The notes under the pieces are model-generated. The model saw only the letters and a list, made by a program, of their open reading frames with translations. It searched no databases and was not told the DNA's origin. A stretch of DNA of 64,000 nt from Eubacterium plexicaudatum ASF492. Its GTDB lineage: Bacteria > Bacillota > Clostridia > Lachnospirales > Lachnospiraceae. Every line of letters begins with the position of its first letter. Position 1 is the first letter of the stretch. Shown piece by piece: positions 58,516 to 64,000 of this stretch. The translations under genes were made by a program, and so were the position numbers. The stretch spans positions 3,243,501-3,307,500 of the forward strand of contig NZ_AQFT02000001.1 of the NCBI RefSeq assembly GCF_000364225.2. Reading direction: 5' to 3'.

Positions 58516-60326
58516 ATGATCAGTCGCTTAAAAAAAACGATCCGCTTTTTGATCGGCCGTATAAAAGCCGGACGCCTGCAGGAGATGTGGCGGCAGACAC
58601 TCTGGATCTACCACTATGCCAGACATTACCGCCTCGTTATGATTTTTATACGCTGCTCGGCATGTTCGGTACGCTCGTAAGCCTTGTGTCCGGTATGGTG
58701 TCCAAAGATCTGGTAGACATGATTACCGGACATGAATCCGGCGTAATCGTCCGGACGTTCGCCGTCATGATCGGCCTGAACATCGGAACTGCTTTTATAA
58801 GCCAGATATCCGATTATGCTTCCGGCTACTTAAGCATGAAAGTGGATGCCGAAATCAAAGCGGATATTTTTTCCAAAATACTTGTCACGGACTGGGAGTC
58901 TCTGACCGGTTACCATACCGGAGATTTGCTGACACGCTGGAGTTCGGATGCTTCCAACATCTCCTCCGGCGTACTGAACTTTGTACCAAACGTTATCATC
59001 TATTCTTTTCGATTTGTCAGCGCCTTTGCCATGGTCATTTATTACGACGCCTCCTTTGCTGTCTTCGCATTTTTGGGAATGCCGGTCAGCCTGATCATGT
59101 CCAAAACACTTTTAAAACGCATGGTCGGCAATAACCGGCGCAGCGCTGCCATGAGTGCAAAAATGTCCGGATTTAACCAGGAAACCTTTTCCAATATTCA
59201 GACAATTAAAGCCTTTGATTTAATCAGGCCATACACCGCACGGCTCAAACAGCTGCAGAAAGAATATATACAAATGCGTCTGGACTTTCAGAAAATGTCC
59301 ATGGGCACCTCTCTGCTGCTGTCTGCCGTCGGACTGCTTGTCTCCTATCTTTCTTACGGCTGGGGCATTTACCGTGTATGGAGCGGCGCCATTTCCTATG
59401 GTACCATGACGATGTTTTTAACGCTGTCCGGTACACTGTCCGGCTCTTTGCACAATCTGACTTCTCTCGTCCCTGCCATAATCGGACTGACTACCTCAGC
59501 CGGACGTCTGATGGATATTGTAGAAATGCCGCGGGAAGACTACAGCCGCGATGATGAGGTGCGGTTCTTTTACGAGAAAAACGCTGACAAAGGTATCAGC
59601 TTATCCGTTCAAAAGATCGACTATGCTTACAAAAACGGCACACAGGTATTTTTACAGGCATCTATGGAAGCACACCCGCAGGAAATCATCGCACTCGTCG
59701 GTCCTTCCGGAGAAGGAAAAACTACGATGATCCGACTGCTGCTGGCATTAATGCAGCCACAGTCCGGAACCGCGCTGGTGTATAACCGGGACAACCCTGC
59801 CGACGCCATTCCACTCACACCGTCCGCACGAAGACTGTTTTCGTATGTCCCGCAGGGAAACACGATGTTCTCAGGAACCATTGCGGAAAATATGCGTAAT
59901 ATCAGGCCGGATGCATCCGATCATGATATTGTGGAAGCATTAAAACTTGCCTGTGCCTGGGATTTTGTAAAAAAACTGCCGGACGGCATCCACAGCAAAA
60001 TACGGGAACGAGGCGGCGGCTTTTCCGAAGGACAGGCTCAGCGTCTGTCCATTGCACGCGCCTTGCTGCGAAACGCGCCGATCTTACTGTTAGATGAGGC
60101 AACTTCCGCACTGGACACGGCAACGGAACGAAACGTACTGCGCAATATTATGCACGATGCCGCTCCGCGGACCTGCATCGTAACAACTCACAGGCCTTCG
60201 GTGCTTCATATCTGCCGGCGGGTCTACGCCATCCGCGACCGGCAGTTTGTTATTCTGAGCGAAGCTGAGATTGTTGCAATTTCAGCAGACGTGTCTCCCG
60301 CATCAGCATCGTCCCCGCAACAATAA
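58516..60326 (+). CDS. ABC transporter, fused membrane and ATPase domains (one frameshift)
   Basis: The start at 58516 lies 18 bases after the precursor stop. One base added to the T5 run at 58643-58647 restores RLVMIFYTLLGMFG and a 603-residue half-transporter. The membrane domain has six helices and no C39 peptidase domain. The ATPase has GPSGEGKTTM (Walker A), FSEGQAQRLSIARAL (degenerate signature), ILLLDEATSALD and TTHRPS with the switch His. It probably exports the adjacent precursor as a homodimer. The tail overlaps the end of the convergent MATE gene by 77 bases, so the true C-terminus may be shorter. Confidence 0.88.
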
Positions 60327-61642
60327 AAGCTACCAAATCTGCAACAGGGGCTGCATACATCGCCCCTTCCATTCCAAAAAATTTCGGCAGTATGACCAAC
60401 AGCGGCATTAAAAACAAAATCTGTCTCGTCAGAGACATAAACGCGCCTGCTGCCGCCTTGCCGATAGACGTATACATATTTGCCACAATCGGCTGAAACT
60501 GATTCGCAAATGTAAAAAACATATAAATCCGAAAATAGCGCTCCGCAAACGCAAAATATTGTTCACTTTCCTGTCCGAACAGTCCGATAATCTGCCGCGG
60601 AAAAATCTGAAAGCACAAAAATGCAATCACGGAAACTACCGTTGCACTGGCAATGGATTTCCACACTGCTTCAATTACACGTGCGTACTGCTTTGCACCA
60701 TAATTAAAGCTGACAATTGGCTGCATTCCCTGCGAAATACCAATCACAATCGAAAAAAACATCATTCCGACTTTGGAAATAATACCTGCACAGGCAAGCG
60801 GAATGTCACCGCCATACGCGGACTGTGCGCCATAATACGTCAGTACGTTATTCAATACAATCTGTACCAGCATCATGGCCAGCTGATTGATGCATGGCGA
60901 CATTCCAAGCCTGGCAATATTTCCCCAGCATGCCGCCTTAGGCCGAAAACAGTCCCATTTCAGCGGTACCGTTTTAAATCTTTTCAGATACACCGCTACG
61001 AGCGCTGCCGCCACAATCTGTCCGATTACGGTTGCCCATGCGGCTCCCTGAATTCCAAACCGGAACACGATCATAAACAATGCATCGAGCACGGTATTCA
61101 CAATCGCTCCGATCAGCGTACATAACATCGAAAACCGCGGACTTCCATCTGCCCGCACCAGATTGGAGCCTCCGGTTGTAAAATCAGAAACGGAAATCCA
61201 AAAGAGGTAATACCCGTATAGGACAGTGAATAGAGAAGCGTCTGATCTGTCGCCCCAAACAGAACCATCATAGGCCTTAAAAAAATTTTCGTAAACACAC
61301 AGAGCAGCAATCCGATGATAATCGTCATGGAAATTGCATTGCCCGCATATTTTGCTGCTTTTTCGCGATTGCCGCGTCCCATATTCAGATTAAAATTCGC
61401 CGCACCGCCAATCCCGCACATCAGCGAAATCGCCGTACAGCTCATCGTCAGCGGAAACGCCACATTTGTTGCCGCATTGCCGAGCATTCCTACATAATGC
61501 CCGATAAAAACTGGTCTACAATATTATACAAAGCGCTGACCAGCATCGCGATAATACTTGGAATCGCAAATTCAACCAGAAGCGATCCGACCGGCTTTGT
61601 GCCAAGCGGATTTTGATCCGGCTCTATCTTTTGTACCGACAT
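60250..61642 (-). CDS. MATE-family efflux transporter (two frameshifts)
   Basis: With one base added at A5 (61506-61510) and one at A4 (61180-61183), the frame from 61642 gives 464 residues with twelve membrane segments. It begins MSVQKIEPDQNPLGTKPVGS, continues IVDQFFIGHYVGMLGNAATNVAFPL and FTTGGSNLVRADGSPRFSM, and ends in SFNYGAKQYARVIEA and LVILPKFFGMEGA. MATE proteins export drugs or metabolites using ion gradients. Its relation to the neighbouring exporter and precursor is unclear. Confidence 0.88.
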
Positions 61643-61684
61643 ATTAAAAATTCCTTTCCTTCCTTATATAATGCACCATACATA

Positions 61685-62107
61685 TCACCACACCTGCAAA
61701 CACAAAAAATCTGCCATATTAAACACCAGCTTTTGAAATCGCTTTGGACCAAAGCCAAAACTGACATAGTCAACAACATGTCCTTTGACCAGACGATCAT
61801 GCAAATTGCTCAGCCCGCCTCCTGCCAGAAAAGAAAGTCCCGTCTTTGCAGGCGCTGCCTGCTTATCCGGCATCAGATACAGCAGTCCGGCAAATACAAA
61901 AGCCAGCGCCGATCCATGCAGATACCGAACCCATGTCGGATGTCCTTTTAAAAAATTACCTGCCGCTGCCGTATTGTAATATTTTTTTAAAATCACCTTT
62001 CCGCCGACAAGCGGACGCTGTTCCTGCAGTGTCCGTACCTTGTCCATATGTTTTTTCACAAAATATTCCACCGCAAAAATAATTGCGGTCATAAAAATAT
62101 AGATCAT
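61685..62107 (-). CDS. Signal peptidase II-like protein
   Basis: A 140-residue protein with four membrane segments. The LspA signatures appear: AGGGLSNLHDRLVKGHVVDYVSF with the first catalytic Asp of the NxxDR motif, and KLVFNMADF with the second. The N-terminal third is soluble and unlike the canonical LspA start, so this is a divergent copy and probably not the housekeeping enzyme. AAAAGGAG precedes ATG at 62107. It may act on the maturation system next door. Confidence 0.75.
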   Translation of the reverse strand: MIYIFMTAIIFAVEYFVKKHMDKVRTLQEQRPLVGGKVILKKYYNTAAAGNFLKGHPTWVRYLHGSALAFVFAGLLYLMPDKQAAPAKTGLSFLAGGGLSNLHDRLVKGHVVDYVSFGFGPKRFQKLVFNMADFLCLQVW

Positions 62108-62193
62108 AAATACTCCTTTTCTTATTATATATCAATTGTTATTTCTAATTCTACCTTAAATTGTGAATAAATCAATAAATTTTCATTTTTATA

Positions 62194-62222
62194 TTGAATA
62201 TTTTCCAAAACTGTGTTATGCT
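62194..62222 (+). promoter_or_regulatory. Promoter of hydF
   Basis: TTGAAT at 62194-62199 and TATGCT at 62217-62222 are separated by 17 bases. A leader of about 250 bases lies between it and the hydF start. Confidence 0.65.
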
Positions 62223-62258
62223 AAGTAACGTAATATTACAAACTTCTTTCATTGTAAA

Positions 62259-62432
62259 AGATGCACATAGTTATTTTTATTATGTGCATCTAAAAAAACA
62301 ACATATTGCAGATGTACTGACCGGAAGAATTTCTGAAGGAAAGAATAAGTCTGGCATATTTATTTACCATAAAACAGGTAGATTCTTTTGGGTACGGTAG
62401 AGCCTGAGAGTCTCATGTTTTATGGTTTTTTA
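62259..62432 (+). promoter_or_regulatory. Structured leader of hydF with terminator-like hairpin
   Basis: Two hairpins are visible. The first pairs 62259-62269 with 62281-62291 (11 bp perfect) around an AT-rich loop. The second pairs CCATAAAACA (62368-62377) with TGTTTTATGG (62417-62426), enclosing an inner AGATTCT/AGAGTCT stem, and is followed by T6 at 62427-62432. The second looks like a riboswitch expression platform or attenuator. I do not recognise a described class from the loop, which reads GGGTACGGTAGAGCCTG. Confidence 0.55.
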
Positions 62433-62479
62433 TTGCTTAAAAATTCGATCAAACAAAACACGGAAAGGATTCGGCACGA

Positions 62480-63727
62480 ATGGCAACAATTTCAGGAACA
62501 ACATTAAATGATACACCAAGTGCAAACCGCACGCATATCGCTTTTTTCGGTAAAATGAACAGCGGAAAATCTTCTCTGATCAATGCACTGACCGGTCAGC
62601 AGATTTCCATCGTATCCGAAATCAGCGGAACTACAACCGATCTTGTAAAAAAACCAATGGAAATTCATGGAATCGGTCCATGTGTCCTGATTGATACGGC
62701 CGGATTTGATGATACCGGCGCTCTGGGAGACAGCCGTGTGGAACAGACAAAACAGGCTGCCGCACAGGCGGATCTGGCTGTGCTTGTATTTTCTCCGGAT
62801 ACCGCTTCGGACAGCGCCGATACCGCAATGCCGTTTGCACAGGAGCAGCGTTGGTACCGGTTTTTCCAAAAAAGAAACACACCGGTTATTTTCATATTAA
62901 ATAAAACGGATCTGCTCACACAGGAAGACCACCTGGCAGACCGGATTGCGGCAGCCTTTCAAAAAAAACCGCTGCAAATCGGTCCGGAGGAAAAAAAAGA
63001 CATGGAATGCTTACGGCAGGCACTCGTTCTTGCCGCATCGGATCAGCAGCAGGAAATGGAACGCCTGATTACCGGAAATCTGGTCGCCGCAGACGATCTG
63101 GTTCTGCTTGTCATGCCACAGGACATTCAGGCTCCAAAAGGCCGTCTGATACTCCCCCAGGTACAGACACTGCGAGAGTTGCTTGATAAAAAATGCCTCA
63201 CGATGTGCACGACAACAGACCGGTTCGAACAGGCTCTGTCGATATTAAAGCAGCCTCCAAAGCTGATTATTACAGATTCACAGGTATTTAAGACGATCTA
63301 TGAGAAAAAACCGGCGGACAGTAAACTGACTTCCTTCTCCACTCTGTTTGCAGCATACAAGGGTGATATTGCATATTTTGTACAGGGAGCAGAGACAATC
63401 GCAGCGCTGACGGAACAGGATAAGGTACTGATCGCAGAATGCTGTACACATGCCCCGCTCGACGAAGATATCGGCCGCGTAAAACTGCCACGTCTGCTGC
63501 ACCGGCGGATTGGAAGCGGCCTGACCATAGACATCGTTTCCGGCACCGATTTTCCGCAGGATTTATCCACATATCGTCTTATCATTCAATGCGGCGCCTG
63601 CATGTTTAACCGCAAATATGTTATGGCAAGAGTCGATGCTGCAAAAAAACAGCACATACCGATGACGAACTACGGTGTTGCAATCGCATATCTGAACGGT
63701 ATTTTAGATAAAATAGAACGTACATGA
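62480..63727 (+). CDS. hydF: [FeFe]-hydrogenase maturation GTPase HydF
   Basis: A 415-residue protein that assembles and delivers the 2Fe subcluster to [FeFe] hydrogenase. GTPase motifs at the start: GKMNSGKSSLINALTG (P-loop), SGTTTD, DTAGFDDTG and ILNKTDLL. The C-terminal cluster-binding domain has ECCTHAPLDEDIGRVKLP and IIQCGACMFNRKY, the Cys-x-His and Cys pair ligands of its Fe-S cluster. GGAAAGGA precedes the ATG. A fermentative, hydrogen-producing anaerobe is implied. HydE and HydG are not in the window. Confidence 0.96.
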   Translation: MATISGTTLNDTPSANRTHIAFFGKMNSGKSSLINALTGQQISIVSEISGTTTDLVKKPMEIHGIGPCVLIDTAGFDDTGALGDSRVEQTKQAAAQADLAVLVFSPDTASDSADTAMPFAQEQRWYRFFQKRNTPVIFILNKTDLLTQEDHLADRIAAAFQKKPLQIGPEEKKDMECLRQALVLAASDQQQEMERLITGNLVAADDLVLLVMPQDIQAPKGRLILPQVQTLRELLDKKCLTMCTTTDRFEQALSILKQPPKLIITDSQVFKTIYEKKPADSKLTSFSTLFAAYKGDIAYFVQGAETIAALTEQDKVLIAECCTHAPLDEDIGRVKLPRLLHRRIGSGLTIDIVSGTDFPQDLSTYRLIIQCGACMFNRKYVMARVDAAKKQHIPMTNYGVAIAYLNGILDKIERT

Positions 63728-63752
63728 CAGACTATAAAAAAGGAGTACAAAC

Positions 63753-64000
63753 ATGGAAAAAGATACTGCAAAAGAAGCTGCAAAAGAAGCTACAAAACTG
63801 GCGGTCATTGCAATCGTCGTAGAATGTGAAGAAAGCGTCCGGGAACTGAATGAACTTCTCCACGGCTGGAGCAATTATATCATCGGACGTATGGGCATCC
63901 CTCACAGAGAGCGCAACGTCTCATTAATCAGCATCGCAATGGACGCTCCGGCAGATGTCATCAGCGCATTATCCGGAAATCTCGGCAGAATCAACGGTGT
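63753..64000 (+). CDS. TM1266-type iron-only hydrogenase system regulator (runs off the window)
   Basis: AAAGGAGT precedes ATG at 63753. The visible 82 residues start with a charged Lys/Ala repeat (KDTAKEAAKEATK) and then read LAVIAIVVECEESVRELNELLHGWSNYIIGRMGIPHRERNVSLISIAMDAPADVISALSGNLG. This matches the ACT-like small regulators that follow hydF in Clostridia (TIGR03959, TM1266 type). The C-terminus lies beyond the window. It probably senses a ligand related to hydrogenase maturation. Confidence 0.88.
   Translation, partial: MEKDTAKEAAKEATKLAVIAIVVECEESVRELNELLHGWSNYIIGRMGIPHRERNVSLISIAMDAPADVISALSGNLGRING

Noticed and set aside
55767..60326. A lasso peptide cluster
   Set aside because: The kinase, nucleotidyltransferase and PqqD resemble one, but there is no asparagine-synthetase-like cyclase or B2 protease, and the precursor core is about 110 residues long.
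62259..62291. First hydF leader hairpin as a minus-strand terminator
   Set aside because: It has a T-tract on the minus strand, but no minus-strand gene lies upstream of it to terminate.
62194..62400. 68-residue frame upstream of hydF as a gene
   Set aside because: It starts inside the promoter, has no ribosome site, and is better explained as structured leader RNA.
1..64000. CRISPR arrays, rRNA or tRNA genes
   Set aside because: I saw no regularly spaced repeats and no tRNA or rRNA sequence. The only repeated motifs are the short GTTGCAA boxes and the local inverted repeats listed.

Overview
The window reads as a gut-type Lachnospiraceae (Clostridia, Firmicutes) chromosome. This rests on the gene types: strong AGGAGG ribosome sites, a tryptophan T-box ahead of trpEGDCFBA, HemZ, a RelA/SpoT–hydrolase–HemZ run, HydF with a TM1266-type regulator, GPH sugar transporters, PDDEXK_2 proteins and ICE debris. 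The identification is inference from families, not from a search.

Layout. (1) 1–8.6 kb, all minus strand: a sugar-catabolic locus with a DgpA-like oxidoreductase, DgpB- and DgpC-like C-glycoside deglycosidase subunits, a GPH transporter, an AraC regulator fused to a GH39-like domain, a GH43 enzyme and a truncated sugar-binding lipoprotein. Recurrent GTTGCAA boxes lie between its genes. (2) 8.9–15.8 kb: promoter, Trp T-box and the complete trp operon, ending in a long hairpin terminator. (3) 15.9–20.2 kb: accessory debris, namely an amidase-like gene cut by an IS256 fragment, a PDDEXK_2 protein, and ICE remnants (SNF2/methylase tail, ParA stub, DUF3970, DUF6075). (4) 20.4–38.4 kb: hemZ, a metallo-hydrolase, relA/spoT, gpmI, a two-component/ABC cassette, a secreted repeat protein, phosphoglucomutase, a polysaccharide deacetylase, clpB with a CIRCE-like promoter, and an AAA/PDDEXK_9 protein. 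(5) 38.5–56.6 kb: a large, mostly minus-strand exopolysaccharide locus of Pel type (PelD fused to an epimerase-like domain, PelE-like, PelF, PelG) with glycosyltransferases, DUF4832 and DUF2194-like proteins and a large membrane protein. (6) 55.8–62.1 kb, overlapping the former: a peptide/protein maturation and export set (PqqD, S26 peptidase, PqqD–HprK-like fusion, leader-bearing 144-residue precursor, ABC exporter, LspA-like peptidase; a nucleotidyltransferase at 38.5 kb may belong). (7) 62.2–64 kb: hydrogenase maturation GTPase HydF with a structured leader, and a TM1266-like regulator.

The most interesting object is the combination of (5) and (6). A c-di-GMP-responsive Pel-like synthase shares an operon, with overlapping genes, with PqqD and S26-peptidase genes. 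Divergently beside it lie a kinase-like PqqD fusion, a precursor with an N-terminal EGVYAASG leader motif, and an exporter. It resembles the accessory gene set of kinase-tailored lasso peptides but has no cyclase.

Caution on quality. At least 21 single-base shortfalls in homopolymers break 17 genes, including trpB and phosphoglucomutase. Adding one base at each site restores an ordinary protein. I treat these as probable sequencing errors and annotate the restored genes. The DgpC-like truncation, the lipoprotein truncation, the IS256 fragment and the ICE remnants cannot be repaired this way and look like real losses.
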